A DNA stretch of 49,695 bases, from NCBI GenBank assembly GCA_023301565.1, contig JALZUO010000146.1, forward strand, positions 1-49,695, read 5' to 3'. Positions 34,493 through 43,092 of the stretch are shown here, piece by piece. The notes under the pieces are model-generated. The model saw only the letters and a program-made list of their open reading frames with translations. It made no database searches and was not told the origin of the DNA. A program made the translations under genes and the position numbers. This stretch comes from Oligoflexales bacterium. Lineage in GTDB: Bacteria; Bdellovibrionota_B; Oligoflexia; Oligoflexales; JALZUQ01. The stretch's first letter is position 1. Every line of letters begins with the position of its first letter.

Positions 34493-36006
34493 TATAGTTT
34501 CCTACTCATTATTGCTGAAAGTATTCTGTGAGCATTTGGTTTGGATTTCTTCTTTTTCTGAATCCTAAACTTCCTTGGCTTCTTAGCTTCCTTTTCAGCT
34601 TTCTTAGCTTCCGCTTTCTTTCTAACTTCATTGGCAGATCTAAGTTCATCATACCAATTAGAGCCTGTTTCCACTTTACCTTCATACTTAGGTACAAGAT
34701 CAGCAAAGTACTGAGAGGCATCAAGCAAATGATACCTACTAGCCTTGACTATCTTCGGCTTATCGGAGTTCTCACTCCATCTACATTCTTCAAGTTCTGC
34801 TATCAGTTTAGCACACTCAGGAGTGATACGCAACTTTAAACCTAATTTCTCTTGAAGACCTTTTATCAGACCTTCCTTACGGCTATTCTTATCATAAGGA
34901 CTAATGTATGCTGGAACTGTTTTGTGTGTTCTAGATGTAGCCAAATACCAAGTTTCATGTGGATCACAGATCCGTCTAACTATATTGTGACCTGAAGATA
35001 ACTTCATAGTATAATTGTAGATCTCAACAGGATCATAAATCCCCTCAATGTACTCTGCTTTCACACAATACCATACTCCATCGGTCGGATCTTCTGCCCA
35101 TAAGGTATATCCCATTTTACTAGATACAGCAGGATCTACAGACTCGACATGTCTCCATAACCTAGAGTAATTATTAGGCATTTGCACACAATTGTCAGGT
35201 ATTCTGAAAACAGTACCTTCTTCTGGCATCCAATCACCATATAGAATCGTTCTTTTCTTATATTCAGGTAAACCTGCAAGTTTTGCAATCTCATGCTCAA
35301 GTCTAGCCGCATATATAGGGTTATCTAACTTAGACATCTTATATTTTTTAGCTACAGGCTCTTTAGCTGCATCTACCATCTTACGAATACCACTATTTGA
35401 GAACTTCGGAGTAAATGTAGCCATGAAATAACCATCTCTAGCATCCACACGACGTTGAAGTTCTTCTAGGATATCAATTGAACCTGGCATCTCATCTAAC
35501 CATACATAATGAGCTACATAACCCTGCATATATTTACGGTTTCTTTCTGAAGAGTCTGCATGGGACATAAAAATGATTTGATCTTTAGTTTTTAGATTAG
35601 TAGCATACTGAAGCATGTTACCTGCTCTAGTTTCTTTCCAGTCAGCAGCATTTAAGAAAGGCTTAATCTTCTTATTCCAAATGTTAAGCTCAATGTTCTT
35701 TCTATCCTGTCCTACTACAAGTATCATTAGAGGCTCATTACCCCATTTAGCTGGTTTTACCCAAAAAGGATGATCTCTGTTTACAATCCACGCAATCTCT
35801 CTTGCTGCTAGTTGTGTTTTACCTGATTGGTTACCTGCAATTACCCATCTAAATGAAACATTGTCAATATCTTTCAATACTTCCCATTGCTTCTCGTTAG
35901 GTCTAGATGTAGGTTCAGTAGAATCAAAACACTCACTGAGTTCTAGCTTCTGTAGACGCTCTAGTGCTGCTGCAATTAATTTATCATGTGATTGATTGTT
36001 TTCCAT
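34492..36006 (-). CDS. Terminase large subunit
   Basis: The packaging motor and nuclease, 504 residues. ATPase: Walker A GNQSGKT at residues 58-64 and Walker B VWLDE with Asp171-Glu172, followed by a FMATFTPK coupling motif near 195-201. Nuclease: Asp291 in VDPAVSSKMG and Asp348 in ICDPHE, as in RNase H-fold terminases. C-terminus is a Lys-rich tail. Starts with a TAATG junction. The type of packaging (headful or cos) cannot be told from sequence alone. Confidence 0.9.
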   Translation of the reverse strand: MENNQSHDKLIAAALERLQKLELSECFDSTEPTSRPNEKQWEVLKDIDNVSFRWVIAGNQSGKTQLAAREIAWIVNRDHPFWVKPAKWGNEPLMILVVGQDRKNIELNIWNKKIKPFLNAADWKETRAGNMLQYATNLKTKDQIIFMSHADSSERNRKYMQGYVAHYVWLDEMPGSIDILEELQRRVDARDGYFMATFTPKFSNSGIRKMVDAAKEPVAKKYKMSKLDNPIYAARLEHEIAKLAGLPEYKKRTILYGDWMPEEGTVFRIPDNCVQMPNNYSRLWRHVESVDPAVSSKMGYTLWAEDPTDGVWYCVKAEYIEGIYDPVEIYNYTMKLSSGHNIVRRICDPHETWYLATSRTHKTVPAYISPYDKNSRKEGLIKGLQEKLGLKLRITPECAKLIAELEECRWSENSDKPKIVKASRYHLLDASQYFADLVPKYEGKVETGSNWYDELRSANEVRKKAEAKKAEKEAKKPRKFRIQKKKKSKPNAHRILSAIMSRKL

Positions 36007-36401
36007 TATCCATTACCACCATAAGCAGTAACGCTTGATATACAGGCTTCTGTTGAGCCGTCTGTTTTAGCTACTAGTCTGATAGTAGATGTAAGGGGGA
36101 GGATTAATGCTTCTAGCTCTACGCCTTCACTGAGTAATATCCCATAGATACCATTTTGATCTACACATACTTGAGCTACTTCTCCAACATCACACCATTC
36201 TCCATGAAACGGAGTTTGAATACATACATCTAATTCTTTACCTACTGGAAATTCTTCCGCACGAAAGTATACAGCGAAGTTCGTAGAATCCGCTTTATAT
36301 AATATTATAGGCTTAGTGAGAACTATTTCAGTTTCACCAGACTTAAGCTGTATTTTAGGACACAACCCTACGGGTGCTCCTTTGTAGGAATTACCTGACA
36401 T
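36006..36401 (-). CDS. Small beta-rich structural protein (131 aa)
   Basis: AAGGTAAT precedes ATG 36401. Beta-rich, Cys-containing protein (FAVYFRAEEFPVGKELDVCIQTP). Its Cys-rich, strand-rich character is shared with the protein at 40421-40732, so both may be minor virion or head decoration components. TAATG to terminase. Assignment is by context. Confidence 0.65.
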   Translation of the reverse strand: MSGNSYKGAPVGLCPKIQLKSGETEIVLTKPIILYKADSTNFAVYFRAEEFPVGKELDVCIQTPFHGEWCDVGEVAQVCVDQNGIYGILLSEGVELEALILPLTSTIRLVAKTDGSTEACISSVTAYGGNG

Positions 36402-36402
36402 A

Positions 36403-36918
36403 TTACCTTCGGATTATTCTAATGTTTTTACTCTTACTTACGATATCGAATAACATATGAGGAGATATCATTTCCATGTCCATACCTTCAAAATTAATAT
36501 CACAGCATTTCTCTAGTTCCTTACGAATAGGATCTAAGATCTCTACACAGTAGTACTTCTTACCAGTACCCCATCTATTTGTTTTAGGTATAGGTATGCC
36601 AAAGAATTTCTTTAATACTCCACGCCAACCCCAATACAAAATTGCCAAGAAATCATATCCCTTGTCCCCGATAGTCTCACGGAGTTTCTTATGCATTGCA
36701 ATTACTTCAGCTTGATTTATCATCTTCGGTCTAGCTGAGTGTATCACAGTTTTACCTTTTTGGAAATCCCACCAAGTATCTTCTCTAACTCTTCCTTCAT
36801 ATGATTGGAATATTACATCTCCAAAACGAATAGCGAAGTGAGAACAATCTTCATCCAATCCCCATTTAATTAATCTAGATTCCCACTCATCTGTGGTAGT
36901 CCATAAAAACTCAATCAT
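36403..36918 (-). CDS. Permuted NlpC/P60-like (YiiX-type) cysteine hydrolase candidate
   Basis: 171 residues. His in CSHFAIRFGD (about residue 27) followed later by Cys in GKKYYCVEILDPI (about residue 125) gives the His-then-Cys order of circularly permuted NlpC/P60 (YiiX/LRAT-like) proteins, along with the strand VIFQSYEGRV after His. Such domains cut amide or ester bonds in peptides or lipids. In phages this type of protein may help with entry. Catalysis is a prediction: the third polar residue is not clear. ATGA-coupled to the gene upstream. Confidence 0.6.
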   Translation of the reverse strand: MIEFLWTTTDEWESRLIKWGLDEDCSHFAIRFGDVIFQSYEGRVREDTWWDFQKGKTVIHSARPKMINQAEVIAMHKKLRETIGDKGYDFLAILYWGWRGVLKKFFGIPIPKTNRWGTGKKYYCVEILDPIRKELEKCCDINFEGMDMEMISPHMLFDIVSKSKNIRIIRR

Positions 36919-37526
36919 ATCGACAACTTACTTAGAATGTATTGTCTAATTGTAGTTAATTGGTCATTGATAGGATTGTTTAACCATAACTCTTCTGATG
37001 CTACGATATCTGCAATAATTTGATTGTTGGATTCATTGATAAATGCAGAGAAACTTGCTTGATGTTTCTTTAGAAATACTCTACCTTTTTGAATTACTAC
37101 TCCGTCATCTTCAGGGATAGTTTTTAACATCATACTCATAACTGGTAGTGTAATTGAATCTACGATATTCTGTCTTCTTCTCTTACCTTCAGATATAGCT
37201 TCATCATTTGAGTAAAACTTCTGAGTCTCTTTAGTATCTTCTCCGATTGTACCATCTTCTAGGTAATATTCAATCTTACTATTTCTCTCGTATACAAACC
37301 CTAAAGGATTTCTGTTCCATACGAAAGAAACCTTAATGACTGGATCTGTATACTCTACAGAACCTGAAGCGGTTAAAGTACCTTCAGCATAATACATTGT
37401 AGTTTGAAGCTCACCGTCAACGACAGTATGCTGAGGATGTAATCTAGTATTTAACTCTGTCTTATAATTAACAGTGTATACAGGAAAACCCCTATCTTCT
37501 ACATATCTAAATAATTTATATGACAT
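36915..37526 (-). CDS. Hypothetical structural-type protein (203 aa)
   Basis: TTG at 37547 opens the frame, but ATG 37526 has TAGGAG 8 bases upstream and I use it. Beta-rich first half (YTVNYKTELNTRLHP, VSFVWNRNPLGFVYERN), helical second half. No family recognised. In the block between a fibre and terminase, so probably a minor virion component. Confidence 0.7.
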   Translation of the reverse strand: MSYKLFRYVEDRGFPVYTVNYKTELNTRLHPQHTVVDGELQTTMYYAEGTLTASGSVEYTDPVIKVSFVWNRNPLGFVYERNSKIEYYLEDGTIGEDTKETQKFYSNDEAISEGKRRRQNIVDSITLPVMSMMLKTIPEDDGVVIQKGRVFLKKHQASFSAFINESNNQIIADIVASEELWLNNPINDQLTTIRQYILSKLSI

Positions 37527-37536
37527 TGTCGTGCTC

Positions 37537-38205
37537 CTATAATTCAAATTCTATGAAGAAATTAATATACCAAAACCTAGTACCTGTAAGGTTAGAATCA
37601 GGTTTGAAATATAAGTGCAGATCTCCATCATTCTCAAATACATAATCATTTAAATCCACTGTAGACATATGCATATCTGTTGAGTTTGATCCGTTGTTTG
37701 TTTGGTTCAGAGGTTTAGCTGTTACTATTTCTTTTACCCCTACTTCAGCAGAAGAATCAATTGATGCTCCCGTAGAGAAATCAGTATCATGAGCACGTAC
37801 GTGTATTAATGTATCTAACCATTGATCATTAGTTGTACGTCCTTTAATGACTAGACGTTTCATCTTAGCACCTTTTGGAAAGAGTATACCCATGTCAGCC
37901 CAATTTACACTAGGAATAGATCCTGCCCCTCTTGTACTATTATGGATCACATAATTCATACCTAGAGTATTATTAGCTCCAATCCAATTCTCAGAAGCAT
38001 AACCATATACTCTAGTAGATCCAGAAAAGATTTGAGTAACAGGCTCAGGAGTCATATCTGTACCCTGATCATCTGTCTGAGCATTGAATGCAGGAACTTC
38101 AATAGTCTCATCATTGTTTTCTAACTGTATGGCAATTTCACTACCAGCTTCCGCTAATATGATAGAACCATTTTCGTCTCTAAATGCTTTGTAATTAATA
38201 GTCAT
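37537..38205 (-). CDS. Beta-rich structural-type protein (222 aa)
   Basis: Coupled by TAATG to the fibre gene. Strand-rich and Asn/Thr/Ser-rich (KAFRDENGSIILAEAGSE, then YVIHNSTRGAGS), ending in FWYINFFIEFEL. Looks like a distal fibre or receptor-binding part working with the 665-residue fibre. No catalytic motif. Confidence 0.65.
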   Translation of the reverse strand: MTINYKAFRDENGSIILAEAGSEIAIQLENNDETIEVPAFNAQTDDQGTDMTPEPVTQIFSGSTRVYGYASENWIGANNTLGMNYVIHNSTRGAGSIPSVNWADMGILFPKGAKMKRLVIKGRTTNDQWLDTLIHVRAHDTDFSTGASIDSSAEVGVKEIVTAKPLNQTNNGSNSTDMHMSTVDLNDYVFENDGDLHLYFKPDSNLTGTRFWYINFFIEFEL

Positions 38206-40202
38206 TATATGATCTTCTTAAGGTGAAAAGTTGAACGATATATTGCAGCTTCTAAGTTAGCTCCACCTCTACCTGTAAATTCCAGTGTTATTGTATTGTT
38301 TCCAGCGGGTAAAGTTAGAATTAAGGATCCAGCGTTATTCATGAATTGATCTGTACCTGAATCAGCTGTAGCCGGTCCTTCAACTCCTCCAACAATTATA
38401 GGTAATACAGTACCAGTTCCACCTGAATCTTTAGGTTCTATGTGAAGGGGATAAATATCTATACCATTTACATCTAAATGTGCTTCGAAGTTTTGAGTAA
38501 TGTTATTCAGAGAGTATATAAAATCAAATCTCATTAGATAATCGCCAGCTTCAGGGATATCATAAGGTACTCTCAAATGCGGCTCATATACACCGTTTTG
38601 TTGGTTAATTAGGCCGTCTATACGTTGATCTATCTGCTCAAAGGTTCTAACAAATTCCCAACCTGTACCTGCTGCGTTTACTCTAGGGTAATACACTGCA
38701 CCGGCATTAGCTGCACTTGTTGCTGGTAGGTCTGTTAGTTGTGTAAATTGTGTATCATGTGGATTGTTTGTGTCATTAGCGTGATTGTCTATATAAGACA
38801 TTGTCGCTGCATCCTGAGCATCTACAGGATCTGCTATATTTTTTATATTCTGCCCAGCGAAGGCAAACGTACCTGTATTTCTGTCTACAGTAAGGAATAT
38901 ATCTTCCCCTCCAGCATTAGCACCTACTATTTGAAGATCTCCAAAAGAACTGGGATTAGTAGAAAGTCCTGTATATCTTAAAATAAAACCTAAATCCGTT
39001 TGTTGTGTAGGGTGTGACTCGAAAAGTCCTAAACTCGCAATCCCAGAGTTGATATTTTCCCCTCCGTAGATCCCCACTGTTTTTTCATTAGATCCGTTTT
39101 CGTTACTATCCCTATCCCCAACTTGGAAGGTATGACCATAAGCAGTACTAGCACACGTAACTACTTCATTATTATTAGTAGTAAATAGAACCGTACTGTC
39201 CCCGTCAGGATTAGCAAGAGAGGCATGAACATGTAAATCATCTACATTATCATCATCAGAAAACAATCTCTCAAAATCACCAACATCAATCCCTGAAGTC
39301 ATAGGATCTTGTGCCAATACTTGAGTAAATGTAGTGTTGTGAGGATTGTCAACATCATTAGCATGTGTATCTACATATAATTTATTTGCAGCATCTTGAT
39401 TGTCTATAGGGTTACCTACATTAAGAACTCTATGGTTCAATACATTTAAATGACCATCTTCCGTAGTCTCAACTGAAGTAAAATCCCCATCAGGATTAAC
39501 TAGAGAAGCATGTCTATGATATTCATCTGCATTTACATCATCCCCACCCCAGATCTGCTGAAAGTCTCCTATATCTAGTAGATTGTCTGTCATAGGATCT
39601 TGACTTAGGGCTTGAGTAATTGTAACTTGATGTGGATTGTTTAGATTTGCTATATGTGTATTCTGTACTGTAGATTCTTGTTGTAGTGTTACAATATCTG
39701 TTTCGTTTTGAATAATAGCTACATTTTGCGTAATCTGCTCAGTTTGGAGATTTGAAATACCTGAAGCTTGATTGAAAGGACTTAGATCAAGTGTAGAATT
39801 GCTATTATCCTCATTTGTATATGTTAATATGTTTCCTACTAAATTCAAAGATGTAATTGTCTCAAAAATAGCTACAATAGATCCATCTCCAGAAGTGTGA
39901 GATGCAATTTGATTCCCAGTAAGTACTGAAGCTATAATAGTAGATACAGGCAAAGTAGTATTTACCCATGCAGTACCGTTATATATTAGTACTTCATCTT
40001 GTTGTGGATTGTTTAAGTTGAAATCTGAAAGTCCACCCGATTGCGTAGCTCCCATTGCGGTAAGATCTAATACAGTACCGTTACTATCTATCTGTAATAA
40101 GTGATTATCTGATGCTCTAACCCACATACAGACTTTACCTGCTGGAGGAACGGCTGGAGTAGAACTTCTAACTCCTATACATATTTGAGCTTCTGTTGAC
40201 AT
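38205..40202 (-). CDS. Tail-fibre-like protein with repeated NPH modules (665 aa)
   Basis: An N-terminal domain with CMWVRASDNHLLQIDSNG, then repeated units with NNPHQVTITQALSQDPMT, DNPHNTTFTQVLAQDPMT and NNPHDTQFTQL, each near a YxDxHAND segment and a GDFxxxxxDDxxxDxxHxHAS segment. This is a typical trimeric fibre repeat with His that could bind metal. The C-terminal ~130 residues (VPYDIPEAGDYLMRFDFIYS onward) form a jelly-roll-like domain. AGGGAGACTATTA precedes ATG. A tail or head fibre distinct from the pair near 27 kb. Confidence 0.75.
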   Translation of the reverse strand: MSTEAQICIGVRSSTPAVPPAGKVCMWVRASDNHLLQIDSNGTVLDLTAMGATQSGGLSDFNLNNPQQDEVLIYNGTAWVNTTLPVSTIIASVLTGNQIASHTSGDGSIVAIFETITSLNLVGNILTYTNEDNSNSTLDLSPFNQASGISNLQTEQITQNVAIIQNETDIVTLQQESTVQNTHIANLNNPHQVTITQALSQDPMTDNLLDIGDFQQIWGGDDVNADEYHRHASLVNPDGDFTSVETTEDGHLNVLNHRVLNVGNPIDNQDAANKLYVDTHANDVDNPHNTTFTQVLAQDPMTSGIDVGDFERLFSDDDNVDDLHVHASLANPDGDSTVLFTTNNNEVVTCASTAYGHTFQVGDRDSNENGSNEKTVGIYGGENINSGIASLGLFESHPTQQTDLGFILRYTGLSTNPSSFGDLQIVGANAGGEDIFLTVDRNTGTFAFAGQNIKNIADPVDAQDAATMSYIDNHANDTNNPHDTQFTQLTDLPATSAANAGAVYYPRVNAAGTGWEFVRTFEQIDQRIDGLINQQNGVYEPHLRVPYDIPEAGDYLMRFDFIYSLNNITQNFEAHLDVNGIDIYPLHIEPKDSGGTGTVLPIIVGGVEGPATADSGTDQFMNNAGSLILTLPAGNNTITLEFTGRGGANLEAAIYRSTFHLKKII

Positions 40203-40220
40203 TAATAGTCTCCCTGTCTA

Positions 40221-40421
40221 TTAGACATTTTCCAAATTCAATACGAACAATTGACCTTCAACATCAAGGCAACCTTCGATATCCATGCAACCTATTGTTA
40301 TTGATTGCTTATTTGTATTAATTAATACTTCATCCCCTGAAAGTATACAAGATACTCCAGAATGTACATCTTCGCCTTCAGCTTGTTCTTGCTTCTTTGG
40401 TGTAATGAAAAACTTAGCCAT
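40221..40421 (-). CDS. Small hypothetical protein (66 aa)
   Basis: The ATG at 40421 forms TAATG with the previous stop and follows AGGCAGGA; the longer frame up to 40490 overlaps it. Contains CILSGDE, CMDIEGCLDVEG, beta-rich with Cys. May be structural. Unknown. Confidence 0.6.
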   Translation of the reverse strand: MAKFFITPKKQEQAEGEDVHSGVSCILSGDEVLINTNKQSITIGCMDIEGCLDVEGQLFVLNLENV

Positions 40422-40732
40422 TATCCTGCCTCTGTAATCATAACCGTAATAGGCGTAGTTGATTTTGTAATAATATATATGTCTAGGCAATCCCCTGCAG
40501 GGTATCCTAGAGTTTGACCTTCACACAACGGACTTCCGTTTACTAAGGTATCAGAAAAACCCCATTCAATGTCTCCATTAATAGGGTGTATAGTTATCAT
40601 TTGTCTATCTTTGGCAATTTCTGTTCCGACTCGAACAGCTATAGGTGTGTCTGTACTAGTTATTACAATCTCACCATCTAAGCCGAAATTGTTTAAGGTA
40701 TCTGCAAATTCTGATGTACCGTAACCAGACAT
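40421..40732 (-). CDS. Beta-rich structural-type protein (103 aa)
   Basis: I start at ATG 40732 (GGAGAATAAATTA upstream), because the upstream 90 bases in this frame contain stem-loops and look non-coding. Strand-rich with Cys (LCEGQTLGYPAGDCLDIYII, TPITVMITEAG). The last part looks like an immunoglobulin-like or decoration strand pattern. Role unknown. Confidence 0.65.
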   Translation of the reverse strand: MSGYGTSEFADTLNNFGLDGEIVITSTDTPIAVRVGTEIAKDRQMITIHPINGDIEWGFSDTLVNGSPLCEGQTLGYPAGDCLDIYIITKSTTPITVMITEAG

Positions 40733-40885
40733 TAATTTATTCTCCACATAAAAAAATGAGCTAGGAAGTGTGGTACGGGCTTGTCCCCTTCCCAGTACCA
40801 ACTTCGCTAGGCTACATTTCAATCCAGTGTAGGAGAGTAGTTGAAGTCTGTCCCCTTACCTCAACCATCTCGCTACAGCGTGGAC
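40733..40885 (-). promoter_or_regulatory. Structured 5' leader without a gene
   Basis: No convincing ORF. In the minus-strand RNA, GGTAC-T-GGG / CCC-GTACC (40799-40772) forms a hairpin whose loop shows AAGGGGACAAG, a Shine-Dalgarno-like sequence, and CTACA / TGTAG (40832-40812) forms a second. AAGGGGACA recurs near 40848. It could be a translational control leader for the gene that follows. Confidence 0.5.
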
Positions 40886-41116
40886 TTATTTCTTAGTTTT
40901 TGTCTTCTTCTTATCTGCAACAGTCTTTCCTTCTTCAAGATCGACTACTTGCTTAACTTCAATCGTGGAAGCTTCTATCTTCTTCCTTACTGCCTCATAG
41001 TTGGCAAACAATTGATTTAACTTCATAACTTCAGCAGTACTTAAGGACCAATTAGCATACTTTGTTACAAATCTAGAGAATTCGATATACTTTGTTAATT
41101 CATCATTACTAAACAT
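40886..41116 (-). CDS. Small helical protein with polybasic end (76 aa)
   Basis: GAGGAGAAGAT precedes ATG. Helical (ELTKYIEFSRFVTKYANWSLSTAEVMKLNQLF), with a C-terminal DKKKTKTKK tail. Downstream of a near-consensus promoter. No family recognised. Confidence 0.7.
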   Translation of the reverse strand: MFSNDELTKYIEFSRFVTKYANWSLSTAEVMKLNQLFANYEAVRKKIEASTIEVKQVVDLEEGKTVADKKKTKTKK

Positions 41117-41133
41117 ATCTTCTCCTCAAATAT

Positions 41134-41162
41134 AGTGTATCATGGGAAGGACTGGATGTCAA
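41134..41162 (-). promoter_or_regulatory. Sigma70-type promoter
   Basis: On the minus strand, TTGACA (41162-41157), a 17-base spacer and TACACT (41139-41134), in the gap before 41116. A GC-rich hairpin, GGCC-AGAC-GGCC (about 41221-41210), follows the upstream gene and may be a weak terminator. Confidence 0.7.
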
Positions 41163-41228
41163 GCACCCAGCCCAACTTTTTTTCAAACTTTCTTACAAAA
41201 GGTCATGTTTCGGCCGTCTGGCCAACAA

Positions 41229-42089
41229 TTAACTCAATTCTAGCGTTCTGAGGTCAGCAGTTTTACCAGCAGCAGAAGTAACGGCTTGAATATCGACAGC
41301 AGGACCAGCACTAAGCTCAATAGCTGTCTTTCTGTAGAGAGGAAATCCATTAGCAGCTGTAACACCAGCACCTCCTATGTATGCACTTGACTTACCTTCA
41401 TTCGCAATCCATATTGATTTACGATCAGCAAGAGCTGTAGCAACAACGGATGCAGCAGCATCAGTAGCTGTAGATTGACCATTGACGATTGCTATATTGC
41501 AAGAACCACCAAAATCCCCTTCTACTCTAATTGCGTCTCCAGCTACATTCTTAACATCTGTAAAGCACTGATCAATGTTCGCAAGCGAAGCATTTCCAGC
41601 AGTTGTCAGAGTTTCCAATGATGTGAGGAGAGTGGTTTGACCATCAAGTTCTGAGTTCACATCAGCTAAAGCTGTGTTCGTAGCTGTAACTAACGTAGTT
41701 AGTCCATCTAGCTCAGTATTGATATCAGTTAGTTGTGATAGAGATTGATCGTCAGTGACGTACAACCTTCCCAGTGCATCTGATTTGAATGCAGAGTAAT
41801 CACCAGTAGCATCTGTAGACGCTGCTAGCACATCTTCTCTTACACTCATAATGAATGTACCAAGATCACCATCTGTGTGAGCTGTATCTTCAGCGTATAC
41901 ATCAGATTCAGTAACAGTAATGCTACCTCCTGCGATATTTACATCTAAAGCTTCAATAGCTCCAATTGTTGTGGAAGTGACGGCATCGCCTTCTCTTCCC
42001 AGAACAAAACTACCAACGGTAGATTGCTCTTCGATTGTCAGATCTGGATCTAACGGGTCGAAACAAAGTCCATAAGTGTTCATTGACAT
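41229..42089 (-). CDS. Virion structural protein, head-fibre/decoration type (286 aa)
   Basis: AGGAGGACTTTAT precedes ATG. Thr/Ala/Asp/Ser-rich, with repeated heptad-like LTDINTELDGLTTLVTATN and LADVNSELDGQTTLLTSLE segments suggesting a trimeric coiled stalk, and a C-terminal compact beta domain (SIWIANEGKSSAYIGGAGVT, NGFPL) that recurs in phage structural proteins. Either a decoration or a head-fibre protein. No enzymatic motif. Confidence 0.65.
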   Translation of the reverse strand: MSMNTYGLCFDPLDPDLTIEEQSTVGSFVLGREGDAVTSTTIGAIEALDVNIAGGSITVTESDVYAEDTAHTDGDLGTFIMSVREDVLAASTDATGDYSAFKSDALGRLYVTDDQSLSQLTDINTELDGLTTLVTATNTALADVNSELDGQTTLLTSLETLTTAGNASLANIDQCFTDVKNVAGDAIRVEGDFGGSCNIAIVNGQSTATDAAASVVATALADRKSIWIANEGKSSAYIGGAGVTAANGFPLYRKTAIELSAGPAVDIQAVTSAAGKTADLRTLELS

Positions 42090-42118
42090 ATAAAGTCCTC
42101 CTGTCTATGTTTGAAACA

Positions 42119-42138
42119 TATGCCCACTATTAGGCATA
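42119..42138 (-). terminator. Hairpin in the gap before 42089
   Basis: The stem TATGCC / GGCATA closes an 8-base loop and is followed in the minus-strand RNA by ATGTT-TCA-AACAT, a second small hairpin. No long T tract, so a partial terminator or an RNA-stability element between genes. Confidence 0.45.
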
Positions 42139-42147
42139 CTTCTTGCG

Positions 42148-42510
42148 TTATTGTGTATTAGCCCAGCTTTCTATTTCCACGATAACATTAGACTTGGGAC
42201 TCGACAAAAATAATGTAACTTCAGTACATACTCCTGTCAAACAGTATTCAGTTTTTAAGGGGATAGTATAAACTGGACCATCCGCTTTATATCTCAAAGA
42301 CAATTTCTGTCCTCTAGATGATTTGAAACGAAACATCACTGTACCTTCAGGTAAGGTATAGGACATCTCAGTATTAGCGTTGATTAATGAGACTGACGCA
42401 ATGGTAGGAGTATCTAGGCAATTATCACCTTCGATCACAACTCGACGTACTCCGGGTAGTACTGTATTTAGTTCAGCATACTTATCCCTATTTGTACGTA
42501 TCAGAGTCAT
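42148..42510 (-). CDS. Beta-rich structural-type protein (120 aa)
   Basis: TAATG coupling to the ClpP-like gene. Beta-rich (VRRVVIEGDNCLDTPTIASV, MFRFKSSRGQKLSLRYKAD), with Cys in NCLD and YCLTGVC. Resembles the other short beta-rich proteins of this block. Likely a minor virion protein; not assigned. Confidence 0.65.
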   Translation of the reverse strand: MTLIRTNRDKYAELNTVLPGVRRVVIEGDNCLDTPTIASVSLINANTEMSYTLPEGTVMFRFKSSRGQKLSLRYKADGPVYTIPLKTEYCLTGVCTEVTLFLSSPKSNVIVEIESWANTQ

Positions 42511-43064
42511 TATTGTACCTCATCTATTAATCCAAGCTCTTGAGCTTCAGACGCTGTTAATATTGTATCAAAGTTCAAAAGCTTTTGCAACTTATTTCTT
42601 GTATATCTGGAATGGACTTCCTTGATCTTGGCTAGATAGATATCTTCCATAGTCTTAGAGAATCTGTCCTCCTCATTAATCCATTGCTTAGCTATCTTGG
42701 GATGGTCATCCATACCCCATTCGCCATAGTGAATCATCATCTTACTGTGAGGACTCATGATCCGTCTATCTCCAGCTTGCATAATCACAGATCCCATACT
42801 CATCACATACCCAGTTCCTAGGATTTTGACGAAAGACTTACATCTACGGATAGCATCATATATAGCCATACCGTGATAATTGTCCCCGCCCTCTGAGTTG
42901 AGAATAATCGTAATGGGTGTATTGTTAATCGAGTCTAGAATGTGAAGGCACTTAATAGTCTGATCTGCTAAATCCTCATCTACCTCACCCGTAAGCATAA
43001 TAGTACGTGTGGATAGGTGTAAACCCCAATCGAGGCACTGTTCAATTTCACTCTTATCTCTCAT
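42510..43064 (-). CDS. ClpP-like serine protease
   Basis: 184 residues from ATG 43064 (GTGGAGCAGCA upstream). ClpP-fold signature: NSEGGDNYHGMAIYDAIR, Ser89 in YVMSMGSVIMQAG, His112 in MMIHYGEWGM and Asp166 in FDTILTASEAQELGLID, giving a complete Ser-His-Asp triad with ClpP-like spacing. In phages ClpP-related proteins often act as head maturation proteases; this copy sits near terminase and away from the capsid gene. Substrate is unknown. A GTG at 43166 would add 34 residues, but that stretch overlaps strong RNA stems. Confidence 0.85.
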   Translation of the reverse strand: MRDKSEIEQCLDWGLHLSTRTIMLTGEVDEDLADQTIKCLHILDSINNTPITIILNSEGGDNYHGMAIYDAIRRCKSFVKILGTGYVMSMGSVIMQAGDRRIMSPHSKMMIHYGEWGMDDHPKIAKQWINEEDRFSKTMEDIYLAKIKEVHSRYTRNKLQKLLNFDTILTASEAQELGLIDEVQ

Positions 43065-43092
43065 TGCTGCTCCACGTTGCAATTTGAACTCT

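Noticed and set aside
41205-41225. GGCC hairpin as strong terminator
   Set aside because: Stem is short with a bulge and no T tract follows; mentioned only with the promoter.
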